A stretch of DNA of 8,986 nucleotides from assembly GCA_002449135.1 (NCBI GenBank), contig DKCH01000031.1:15471-24456 (forward strand), in the 5' to 3' direction. Both the position numbers and the translations under genes were made by a program. The stretch is from Caryophanales bacterium UBA6879 (GTDB taxonomy: Bacteria > Bacillota_I > Bacilli_A > RFN20 > CAG-288). Below, piece by piece: positions 1 to 6,085 of this stretch. A model generated the notes under the pieces. That model did not search any database and was not told the origin of the DNA. It saw only the letters and a list, made by a program, of their open reading frames with translations. Every line of letters starts with the position of its first letter. Position 1 is the stretch's first letter.

Positions 1-453
1 GAAGTTGATATGTATAATTACTTAGATCGTCAGGCTGCTAATTTATCAGGAGGCCAAAAACAAAGAGTAGCTATTGCAGGTGTTTTAGCTAGAAAACCAT
101 CGATTTTTATTATGGATGAAGCCACTAGTATGTTAGATCCTAAAGGAAAAAGAGAAATATTAAATCTTATTCATAAATTAAAAAAAGAAGAACCAAAATT
201 AACAATAATCTCCATAACACACGATGTTGAAGAAGCTTATAATTCTGACCATGTAATTGTTTTAGAAAAAGGTAAAGTAGTTTTAGATGATAAACCTAAT
301 GTTGTTTTTAATAATAGGGATCAATTAGAAAAATTAAAATTAGAAATACCTTTCTTTTTAAGATTAGATGATGAATTAAAAAAACTAGGAATTGATGTAA
401 GTGGTGCAAAGAATTTTGATGAATTGAAGGAGAACTTATGCAAATTAAAATAA
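1..453 (+). CDS. ecfA1: ECF transporter energizing ATPase EcfA1, C-terminal part (5' end outside window)
   Basis: This is the last 150 residues of an ABC ATPase; the frame is open from base 1, so the Walker A and Q-loop parts lie upstream of the window. Visible, in fragment numbering: the signature LSGGQ (15-19), Walker B ending in D39-E40, the D-loop in DEATSMLDP (39-47) and the switch histidine H74 (SITHD). DEATSMLDP is the form typical of EcfA1/CbiO1, whereas its partner here has DEPTAGLDP. Known role of the family: it pairs with EcfA2 as an asymmetric cytoplasmic ATPase heterodimer that drives EcfT and exchangeable S components for vitamin or metal import. The stop codon lies inside the start of ecfA2 (16-bp overlap), implying coupled translation. 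The C-terminal tail (about 95-150) is the usual EcfA C-terminal extension. Identification is firm; the substrate cannot be told from here. Confidence 0.93.
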   Translation, partial: EVDMYNYLDRQAANLSGGQKQRVAIAGVLARKPSIFIMDEATSMLDPKGKREILNLIHKLKKEEPKLTIISITHDVEEAYNSDHVIVLEKGKVVLDDKPNVVFNNRDQLEKLKLEIPFFLRLDDELKKLGIDVSGAKNFDELKENLCKLK

Positions 454-1343
454 AAGATTTAAGTTACACTTACCAAGCTAAAACTCCTTTTGCTGCCGCT
501 GCTTTAAATGATATAAATCTTGATTTAGATGGGAATTTCTTTTTAGCTCTTGTGGGGCAAACTGGCTCAGGTAAATCTACTTTGGTTCAGCATCTTAATG
601 CTTTATTGTTACCTACAAGTGGTTCGATACAAATAGATAATTTTTTAGTTAAGCCATTTAAAAGGAAAAAATGGGCTTTTATAGACTTGAATTTAAAAAA
701 CTATAAAAAAAGAAAACAGTTTGACTTAAAACTTTTAAGAAAAAAAGCTGGTTTAGTTTTTCAATTTCCTGAATACCAACTTTTTGAATCAACTGTTTTA
801 AAGGATGTAATGTTTGGACCTTTAAATTATAAAATTGAGCCTAAAAAAGCTGAAGATATGGCAAAAAAGGCTTTAACAGATGTCGGTATTGATTCTTCTT
901 ATTATTCTCGTTCACCTTTCGAATTATCTGGTGGTGAAAAAAGAAGAGTTGCTATTGCTGGTATTTTAGCTCTTAATCCAGATGTTTTAATTTTAGATGA
1001 GCCAACTGCTGGACTTGATCCGTTAGGTGAACAACTTATTATGAATTTGTTTAATAAAATCCATTTAGATGGAAAGCCAATTATTTTAGTAACTCATAAT
1101 ATGGATATTGTTTTAAAATATGCTGAAAAAGTAGTGGTTTTAGATCACTCTAAGCTTATAATTTCTGCTACTCCTTTAGAATTATTTCAAAATGAAGAAG
1201 TTTTAAAGAAAACAGCAATAGATTTACCTCAAACTTTTTTAACAGCTATTAAATTAAAAGAAGCTGGTTTTAATATCGATTTAAAAAAGGTAAAAGATGT
1301 TAAGTCTTTAGCTTTACAAATTAAGGAGAATTATAATGGATAA
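438..1343 (+). CDS. ecfA2: ECF transporter energizing ATPase EcfA2
   Basis: Full-length 301-residue ABC ATPase, the second subunit of the ECF energizing module. Motifs: Walker A GQTGSGKST (40-48), Q-loop Q109 in VFQFPEYQLF, signature LSGGE (163-167; Glu instead of Gln), Walker B with D187-E188, D-loop GLDP (192-195) and switch H220. VFQFPEYQLFE and DEPTAGLDP are hallmark EcfA2/CbiO2 strings. The start ATG at 438 has AAGGAG at 427-432, 5 bases upstream, and lies inside the end of ecfA1. The stretch between the first beta region and the Q-loop (about 72-103) is very lysine-rich and looks longer than I recall for other EcfA2 proteins. Its stop overlaps the ecfT start by 8 bp. Expected partners: EcfA1 and the coupling helices of EcfT, on the cytoplasmic face. 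Confidence 0.95.
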   Translation: MQIKIKDLSYTYQAKTPFAAAALNDINLDLDGNFFLALVGQTGSGKSTLVQHLNALLLPTSGSIQIDNFLVKPFKRKKWAFIDLNLKNYKKRKQFDLKLLRKKAGLVFQFPEYQLFESTVLKDVMFGPLNYKIEPKKAEDMAKKALTDVGIDSSYYSRSPFELSGGEKRRVAIAGILALNPDVLILDEPTAGLDPLGEQLIMNLFNKIHLDGKPIILVTHNMDIVLKYAEKVVVLDHSKLIISATPLELFQNEEVLKKTAIDLPQTFLTAIKLKEAGFNIDLKKVKDVKSLALQIKENYNG

Positions 1344-2190
1344 TATAGTTTTAGGTAGTTATGTCCCTAATAATACACCTTTGCATAGGCTTGATCCTCG
1401 TATTAAGTTATTAGCTTTTATTACTTTTTTGGTATCTATTTTTTTAAGTTATGGAAATACTTTTCAAAACTTTATAATGTACGGTTTTTTCTTTGTTATT
1501 TTCCTTATTCTTATGATTATAGGTAAAATTTCTTTTGTTAGAGTTTTAAAATCTTTTAAGGTTTTGTGGCTAATGATGATTATGCTACTTATTTTAAATT
1601 GTTGTTTAGTTACTAGTGGTAATGTTTTGTTTTATATAGGTTCTTTTCCTATATATGATGAAGGAATTTATCGTACTGTTTATATTGTAATAAGATTGGT
1701 TATGATGTTGATGTTAACATTTATTCTTACTTCAACTACTAAGTCTATGGAGCTTACTTTTGCTATTGAATGGTTATTAGCTCCTTTAAATTATATAAAA
1801 ATACCTGTTCATATTTTTGCAATGGTTTTATCCTTGGCTTTAAGATTTATTCCTACATTAGCTCAAGAAGCTGATAAGATTATGAAAGCTCAAGCTTCAA
1901 GAGGTGTTGATTTTAAAAATGGCAAGTTAAAAGACCGCTTAAAAGGTTTAGTTTCTTTAGTGATTCCAATGTTTGCTTCATGTATAATTCATGCTGGTGA
2001 ATTAGCAGATGCAATGGATGCTAGAGGCTATGATCCTTTAGCCAAGAGAACTAAATATAATAGAAGAAAATGGGATCTTGCTGATACTTTTTCTTCTCTT
2101 GTTTTGTTAGTTTTTTTAGGTGGTATGATTGTTTTAGCTTATTTTCAATTTGATTTTATTTCCTTAATTAGAGGTTTTATTAATGCTTAA
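1336..2190 (+). CDS. ecfT: ECF transporter transmembrane scaffold EcfT
   Basis: A 284-residue hydrophobic protein and the integral-membrane T component of an ECF transporter. Seen: an N-terminal LHRLDPRIKLL element (17-27) typical of EcfT/CbiQ, hydrophobic segments at roughly 26-41, 45-64, 74-92, 113-134 and 155-175, and a last one at 252-271. A charged cytoplasmic region lies between. This region holds the two Ala/Ser-Arg-Gly signatures, SRG at 188-190 (in MKAQASRGVDF) and ARG at 229-231 (in MDARGYDP). In known ECF structures these are the ends of the coupling helices that dock into the EcfA1/EcfA2 grooves. The start is supported by AAGGAG at 1323-1328, 7 bases upstream. It overlaps ecfA2 and truA by 8 bp each. 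No S component is in the window, so it probably serves several S proteins encoded elsewhere. Confidence 0.95.
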   Translation: MDNIVLGSYVPNNTPLHRLDPRIKLLAFITFLVSIFLSYGNTFQNFIMYGFFFVIFLILMIIGKISFVRVLKSFKVLWLMMIMLLILNCCLVTSGNVLFYIGSFPIYDEGIYRTVYIVIRLVMMLMLTFILTSTTKSMELTFAIEWLLAPLNYIKIPVHIFAMVLSLALRFIPTLAQEADKIMKAQASRGVDFKNGKLKDRLKGLVSLVIPMFASCIIHAGELADAMDARGYDPLAKRTKYNRRKWDLADTFSSLVLLVFLGGMIVLAYFQFDFISLIRGFINA

Positions 2191-2911
2191 TTATCTTTTA
2201 AATTTGACTTTTGATGGGCAATATTTTTGTGGAACACAATATCAAAAAGATCAATTAACATTAGTGGGAATTTTAAAAAATAAATTAGATCAAATTTATA
2301 AAAAAGATGTAAAAGTAATTTGTTGTTCTAGGCTCGATAGTAAAGTTTCTGCTAAATCTTATTATATTAATTTTATTGAAGAAGAAATTTTTACTGCTGC
2401 TTATTTGACTTATTTATTAAATAGGTATTTTCCTTCTTATATTCATTTGAATTTTATTAAGATTGTTCCCCTAGATTTTAATAGTAGGAAGTTAGCTAAA
2501 TATAAAACATATTTATATAATATAAATATAGGCGAAGCTAATCCTCTTAAGGATCGTTTTGCTTTTAAACCTATTTTTAATATTGATTGTGCTCTTTTTA
2601 TTAAAACTATTAAAGCCTTTGAAGGAAAACATGATTTTAGTTCCTTTTATTCTATTGATGATAAGACTTTACCTCTAAAAGAAGTTAAGAAAGTAACAGT
2701 TATTAAAAAAGGTAATTATCTTCAAGTTAAAATTAAAGGTCATGCCTTTGGAAGATATCAAATTAGATATATGATAGGAGCGGCAATACAAGTAAGTTTA
2801 AATAAAATGAACTATAATGATATTATTGATAGATTAAACGGAAATAAAATGGAATATAAGAATTATAAAGCTCCGGCAGAAGGTCTAATTTTATATAAGG
2901 TAGAGTATTAA
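2183..2911 (+). CDS. truA: tRNA pseudouridine(38-40) synthase TruA, divergent
   Basis: A 242-residue protein, close to the usual TruA length (about 245-270). TruA isomerises uridines 38-40 in the anticodon arm of tRNAs. Supporting elements, in order: N-terminal LTFDGQYFCGTQYQ (8-21; family pattern YDGxxFxGxQ), SRLDSKVSA (49-57) at the place of the catalytic motif RTDAGVHA with the nucleophile candidate D52, AKYKTYLYN (105-113) matching the conserved KxYRYxIxN region, EGKHDFSSF (147-155) matching the EGxHDFxxF motif, GHAFGRYQIRYMIGAAI (186-202), and C-terminal PAEGLILYKVEY (231-242) matching the PxxGLxLxxVxY ending. Several positions around D52 depart from consensus (L for T, S for A, K for G, S for H), so activity or target choice may differ. 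truA after ecfT is a classical Firmicutes arrangement. It overlaps ecfT by 8 bp; a weak GAGG (2171-2174) precedes the ATG. Confidence 0.85.
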   Translation: MLNYLLNLTFDGQYFCGTQYQKDQLTLVGILKNKLDQIYKKDVKVICCSRLDSKVSAKSYYINFIEEEIFTAAYLTYLLNRYFPSYIHLNFIKIVPLDFNSRKLAKYKTYLYNINIGEANPLKDRFAFKPIFNIDCALFIKTIKAFEGKHDFSSFYSIDDKTLPLKEVKKVTVIKKGNYLQVKIKGHAFGRYQIRYMIGAAIQVSLNKMNYNDIIDRLNGNKMEYKNYKAPAEGLILYKVEY

Positions 2912-2912
2912 A

Positions 2913-3716
2913 ATGTTAAAAAGTAATTATCATACACATACTAAAAGATGTGGGCATGCATATGGAGAGGATATTGATTATGTAAAAGAGGCTTTGGGGG
3001 CTGGTTTTTTAAATTTAGGCTTTTCGGACCATATTTTTCTCCCTAATTTTTCTCAACCTGGTATACGTGGAGAGTTTTCTTTATTTGATAATTATTTATC
3101 TTCTATTAGAGAACTTTCTTCTCTTTATCAGGATCGTTTAAAAATTTTTCTGGGTTTTGAAGCGGAAGCTTTTCCTTTATATTATGATTATTATCATTCT
3201 ATTTTAGCAAGTAAGGCAGTTGATTATCTTATTTTAGGTAATCATTATGAAATGAATTCTTCTAAAAAACTAGTTACACATTTTTTTAAAGCTAAAACTG
3301 CTAGTGAGATTTACCGATATAGAGATCTAGCAATTTCAGCTTTATCCACAAATTATTTTTCTTGTTTTGCTCATCCTGATTATTTTTTATCATCTATAGA
3401 AAATATAGATAATGATTGTAAAAAAGTAATGAGGGAACTTGTAAAGGTTGCTGTGGATTTAGATATACCTCTTGAATTAAATGTTGCTGGTATTAGAAGT
3501 GGTAAACATCAAATTGGAGATTCCTATCGTTATTATTATCCAACAGAGCTTTATTTACAAACATTACATAAATTCAATGCCAAAGTTATAATCGGCCAAG
3601 ATGCTCATGCACCAAATCAACTAGATGACGAGGAGGCTAATTTTGTAGCTTTAGATTTAATTAAAAAATATGATTTGAATGTAATTGATCATTTAGATTT
3701 TAAAAAGGTATCTTGA
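2913..3716 (+). CDS. PHP-domain phosphatase, histidinol-phosphatase (HisJ/HisK) family
   Basis: A 267-residue PHP-fold metallophosphoesterase. The metal-ligand set of the HisJ family appears complete: H7 and H9 (HTHT), H15, D39-H40 (FSDH), E83 (GFEAE), H111 (GNHY), H154 (AHPD), and D230 and H232 (QDAH). These usually hold a three-metal centre that hydrolyses phosphomonoesters; in HisJ the substrate is L-histidinol phosphate, the penultimate-step substrate of histidine synthesis. No other histidine gene is in the window and the gene is attached to the ecf-truA operon (ATG 1 bp after the truA stop), so the real substrate may be another phosphomonoester. The Shine-Dalgarno sequence is weak (AAGG at 2897-2900), suggesting coupling to truA translation. 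It is the only gene here that ends in TGA. Family assignment is strong; the specific reaction is inferred. Confidence 0.85.
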   Translation: MLKSNYHTHTKRCGHAYGEDIDYVKEALGAGFLNLGFSDHIFLPNFSQPGIRGEFSLFDNYLSSIRELSSLYQDRLKIFLGFEAEAFPLYYDYYHSILASKAVDYLILGNHYEMNSSKKLVTHFFKAKTASEIYRYRDLAISALSTNYFSCFAHPDYFLSSIENIDNDCKKVMRELVKVAVDLDIPLELNVAGIRSGKHQIGDSYRYYYPTELYLQTLHKFNAKVIIGQDAHAPNQLDDEEANFVALDLIKKYDLNVIDHLDFKKVS

Positions 3717-3718
3717 AA

Positions 3719-3748
3719 TTTACAATTTTTTTACAATTATTTACAATT
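3719..3748 (+). promoter_or_regulatory. Triple direct repeat, probable PhoP/PhoB box of the pst operon
   Basis: Three exact copies of TTTACAATT lie at 3719-3727, 3730-3738 and 3740-3748, with start-to-start steps of 11 and 10 bp, about one helical turn. The Gram-positive PhoP box is known as tandem TT(A/T)ACA-like hexamers about 11 bp apart, which these match closely. They sit in the 101-bp gap before pstS, and a response-regulator gene begins at the end of the same operon. The role as activator-binding site under phosphate limitation is inferred. Confidence 0.7.
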
Positions 3749-3777
3749 CTTTGGTTTTTTAAAAAATATGAAAAATA

Positions 3778-3792
3778 TACAATCATGTTGTA
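3778..3792 (+). promoter_or_regulatory. Candidate -10 element of the pstS promoter, within a small inverted repeat
   Basis: TACAAT at 3778-3783 matches the TATAAT -10 consensus in 5 of 6 bases; TATACA at 3776-3781 is an alternative. The best -35-like string, TTGGTT at 3751-3756, is poor and badly spaced (19-21 bases), as expected for an activator-dependent pho promoter. The element also forms TACAA-N5-TTGTA (3778-3782 and 3788-3792), whose right arm continues as TTGTAA, the reverse complement of the TTACAA in the upstream repeats. The start of transcription is not known. Confidence 0.4.
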
Positions 3793-3817
3793 AGAAAACT
3801 GAAAGGATTTTACGAAA

Positions 3818-4939
3818 ATGAAAAAAATTATTACATTATCATTATCATTATTAACTTTAGTTGGTTTAGTTGGTTGTGGTGAAAGCAGTGACTCTTCTGA
3901 AAAAGTTAGCGCTGGTACTTCAACTACTCCTGCTTCTAGTGAAAAAGTTGATGCCAATTTTGATTATTCTCAAAACATTATTCCTGTTACTAGAGATACT
4001 AATTCTGGTACTAGAGAAGCTTTTACTGAAAAAATTGGTATTAAAGAAGCTGCGAAAGATGATACTTTTTTAAATGGCTCAGTTAAAAAAGTTGCTTCTA
4101 ATGGTGAAGTTTATAAAGCTGTTGAAGATGCTCCATATGCAATCGGCTATGGTTCTTTAGATTCATTAACTGGTAATGAAAAGGTTCATGCAGTTAAAAT
4201 TAATGGTGTCATGCCAAGTGTAGCTACAGTTTTAGATGGCACTTATTCTATTCAAAGACCATTTAATTATGCTTTACCAAAAGAACAAAATTTAGGTGCT
4301 ACAAGATCTGCTATTAAATGGGCTTTATCAGAAGCTTATATTACTTATTTAACTAAATCCAATGAAGGTTTAGATGATATCGGCGGTGAAAATGGTATTA
4401 TTACTAAAGAAGCTGAAAATGCTGCTAAAGATTGGGTTGATGTTGTTAAGGAAAATAAAAATTCTAGTTGGGTTACAACTTTAAAAATTGATGAAACTAC
4501 TGGTAAGTCTAAATTAGGTACTATTAATGCTGAAGACAAGTTTACCACTGTTGGTTCTACTTCTGTTGAAAAAATTGTTAAGGCTTCAACTTTATCCTTC
4601 ACAAAAATATTAGGATTAGGTGAAACTGCTGAAAGTGTTACTAATTTTAATCACACTGGTTCTGGTGATGCTTTAACAAAGTTAAGTAATGGTACAGGTG
4701 ATGTTGGTTTTGCTTCTAGAGCTTGGAAGAAGGAAGAATTAACTGCATTTGATACTAATTATTCTGGCACTATGTGTTTAGATGCTGTTGCTGTTATTGT
4801 TAATAATGCCAATCCTGCTAAAGATTTAACCACCCAACAAGTTAGAGATATATATTTCAAAAAAGAAAAAGTTTCTAGCTATACTCAAGGTGACTATTCA
4901 AAAGAAAATCAAATTACTACTTGGGAATTCCTTAAATAG
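3818..4939 (+). CDS. pstS: Phosphate-binding lipoprotein PstS, apparently circularly permuted
   Basis: A 373-residue secreted phosphate receptor. Residues 1-20 are a lipoprotein signal peptide with lipobox LVGC (C20 lipidated), followed by a Ser/Thr-rich tether to about 45. The region that is the second half in ordinary PstS comes first: NIIPVTRDTNSGTREAF (53-69, equivalent to the phosphate-binding VxxRxxGSGTRxxF), AIGYGSLDS (108-116), then VKINGVMP (126-133) and GTYSIQRPF (141-149). After a linker (about 205-243) comes the usual first half: TVGSTSVEKI (244-253), HTGSGDAL (279-286), GDVGFASR (294-301), LDAVAVIVNN (321-330) and LTTQQVRDIYF (337-347), ending at ITTW (366-369), the place of GxITNW before the normal hinge. 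AAAGGA at 3802-3807 supports the ATG. It ends in TAG and is followed by a terminator. Identification as phosphate receptor rests on motifs plus the pstCAB-phoU context; the permutation is inferred by eye. Confidence 0.9.
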   Translation: MKKIITLSLSLLTLVGLVGCGESSDSSEKVSAGTSTTPASSEKVDANFDYSQNIIPVTRDTNSGTREAFTEKIGIKEAAKDDTFLNGSVKKVASNGEVYKAVEDAPYAIGYGSLDSLTGNEKVHAVKINGVMPSVATVLDGTYSIQRPFNYALPKEQNLGATRSAIKWALSEAYITYLTKSNEGLDDIGGENGIITKEAENAAKDWVDVVKENKNSSWVTTLKIDETTGKSKLGTINAEDKFTTVGSTSVEKIVKASTLSFTKILGLGETAESVTNFNHTGSGDALTKLSNGTGDVGFASRAWKKEELTAFDTNYSGTMCLDAVAVIVNNANPAKDLTTQQVRDIYFKKEKVSSYTQGDYSKENQITTWEFLK

Positions 4940-4957
4940 TAATTATTATAATAATTA
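4940..4957. repeat. 18-bp perfect A/T palindrome after pstS
   Basis: TAATTATTATAATAATTA is a perfect palindrome starting just after the pstS stop and 8 bp before the terminator hairpin. It contains TATAAT on each strand (4947-4952 on +). No well-spaced -35 accompanies it. In such AT-rich DNA it may be chance; it could also add a weak second hairpin to the pstS mRNA end. Confidence 0.4.
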
Positions 4958-4965
4958 ATCTTAAA

Positions 4966-4997
4966 GCTCTTCTTAGAAATTCTAAGAAGAGCCTTTT
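4966..4997 (+). terminator. Intrinsic terminator between pstS and pstC
   Basis: A perfect 12-bp stem, GCTCTTCTTAGA (4966-4977) pairing with TCTAAGAAGAGC (4981-4992), with a 3-base AAT loop, is followed by CTTTTG. The T run is short, so termination is probably partial. Placed inside the operon, it should let most transcripts stop after pstS and some read through into pstCAB-phoU. This fits the known need for more binding protein than channel. Confidence 0.88.
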
Positions 4998-5016
4998 GTA
5001 ATTTAATGAGAGAAAT

Positions 5017-6084
5017 ATGAATAATAATTTAATAAAAACGAATATTGAAAATTTAATTAAAAAAACTGAGAAAAAAAGAAAAATAGATTTAGTAGTCAAA
5101 TACATTTTTTTAGCTATCGCTTTGATTTGTACTAGTGTTATTTTCTTTATTGTTATTTTTATTTTGGTTAAAGGTATTACACCATTTGTAAAAATTTATA
5201 CTGAAACAGGAGATGATGGACAAATAGTTTCATTTAATGAGAAACTTTCTTCATTTTTTACTTTGCTTATTTATAATTCGTCTGATCATCAATATGGTGT
5301 TTTTTACTTGGTAATTAATACTTTATATGCAACATTTTTATCAATGCTTATTTCTATTCCTGTCTCTTTGCTTACTTCTCTTTTAATTACTAGAATTGCT
5401 ATTAAACCTTTAGCAAAAGTTTTAGAAACAGGTATTGAACTTTTAGCCGGCATTCCATCTGTTATATATGGCTTATTTGGTATGGGGTATGTTACCAAAG
5501 TTATAGCTAGTTTTGGTAATTCTATTAATTATGCTACTTTTGGCGGTCGTTCATTATTAGCAGGAAGTATTATTTTAGCCATTATGTCAATTCCTACTAT
5601 GACTATGATGAATAATACTGCTTTAAAAAGTGTTGATCCTAACTTATTTAATGCTTCTTTAGCTTTAGGAGCTAGTAAAACTCAAACTAATTTTAAAATT
5701 GTAATTAAAGCCGCGTTATCTGGTATTTTTGCTGGTATTATTTTAGGTGTTGGACGTGCTATTGGCGAAGCCACTGCTGTTCAAATGGTTATTGGTGGTG
5801 CTATTGGTGGTATTACTTCTAACCCTTTAGATGCATCTTCTACTTTAACTAGTCAAATGTTAATGGGTATGGGAGAAGCTGTTGTTGGTTCGCTTAACTA
5901 TGATATTAGATTTTCATCAGGTATTTTACTTATAATTTTAATTCTATTGTTAGATATTTCTTTAAATACTGTTAAAAATAAAGTTTATCAAGCTCAAACA
6001 GGAAGAGTTCAGCCTTCTTTATTTACAAAAATAAAGGATTTGATTACTAAAAAATCCTTTGTTAAATTTTCTAGGAGTAAGTAA
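5017..6084 (+). CDS. pstC: Phosphate ABC transporter permease PstC
   Basis: A 355-residue membrane protein forming half of the phosphate channel. A charged cytoplasmic N-terminus (1-28, rich in Lys/Arg) leads into the first helix (about 29-52), then an extracytoplasmic loop (about 53-95) and a core of about five helices. Conserved PstC strings: ELLAGIPSVIYGLFG (141-155) and the EAA coupling loop NASLALGASKTQTNFKIVI (212-230) that contacts PstB, followed by GVGRAIGEATAV (244-255). The ATG at 5017 has only a weak GAGAG (5008-5012) upstream and the pstS-pstC terminator precedes it, so expression is likely lower than that of pstS. Its stop is 1 bp before the pstA start. Assigned as PstC rather than PstA from gene order and GRAIGEATAV. 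Confidence 0.94.
   Translation: MNNNLIKTNIENLIKKTEKKRKIDLVVKYIFLAIALICTSVIFFIVIFILVKGITPFVKIYTETGDDGQIVSFNEKLSSFFTLLIYNSSDHQYGVFYLVINTLYATFLSMLISIPVSLLTSLLITRIAIKPLAKVLETGIELLAGIPSVIYGLFGMGYVTKVIASFGNSINYATFGGRSLLAGSIILAIMSIPTMTMMNNTALKSVDPNLFNASLALGASKTQTNFKIVIKAALSGIFAGIILGVGRAIGEATAVQMVIGGAIGGITSNPLDASSTLTSQMLMGMGEAVVGSLNYDIRFSSGILLIILILLLDISLNTVKNKVYQAQTGRVQPSLFTKIKDLITKKSFVKFSRSK
6073..6077 (+). promoter_or_regulatory. Ribosome binding site that fixes the pstA start
   Basis: AGGAG lies 8 bases before the ATG at 6086. The longer open frame beginning with TTG at 6059 would include this site inside its coding region and overlap pstC. The ATG at 6086, giving MNNNLKVYTEE, is therefore the better start, and it closely resembles the MNNNL start of pstC. 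Confidence 0.8.
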
Positions 6085-6085
6085 A

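Noticed and set aside
3755..3766. TTTTTTAAAAAA as a terminator after the PHP phosphatase gene
   Set aside because: It is self-complementary but has no loop and no GC pairs, and it lies between the regulatory repeats and the -10 candidate, so a rho-independent terminator is not supported.
3714..3817. Read-through of the TGA ending the PHP phosphatase gene (the frame stays free of TAA/TAG to pstS)
   Set aside because: All visible Trp codons are TGG, the domain is complete before the TGA, and the following bases hold the regulatory repeats; the openness is chance.
3700..3957. Minus-strand open frame of 85 residues across the pstS promoter
   Set aside because: It overlaps the pstS signal peptide region and the regulatory repeats, lacks a recognisable domain, and is on the opposite strand to everything else; it is a shadow.
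3870..4073. Leucine-rich 67-residue frame within pstS
   Set aside because: It is a frame-shifted reading of pstS (repeated TTA/TTG/CTT codons arise from GTT, GCT and ACT codons) with no ribosome site of its own.
6059..6085. Longer pstA beginning at TTG 6059
   Set aside because: It would overlap pstC by 26 bases and swallow the AGGAG at 6073-6077; the ATG at 6086 is correctly spaced from that site and resembles the pstC N-terminus.
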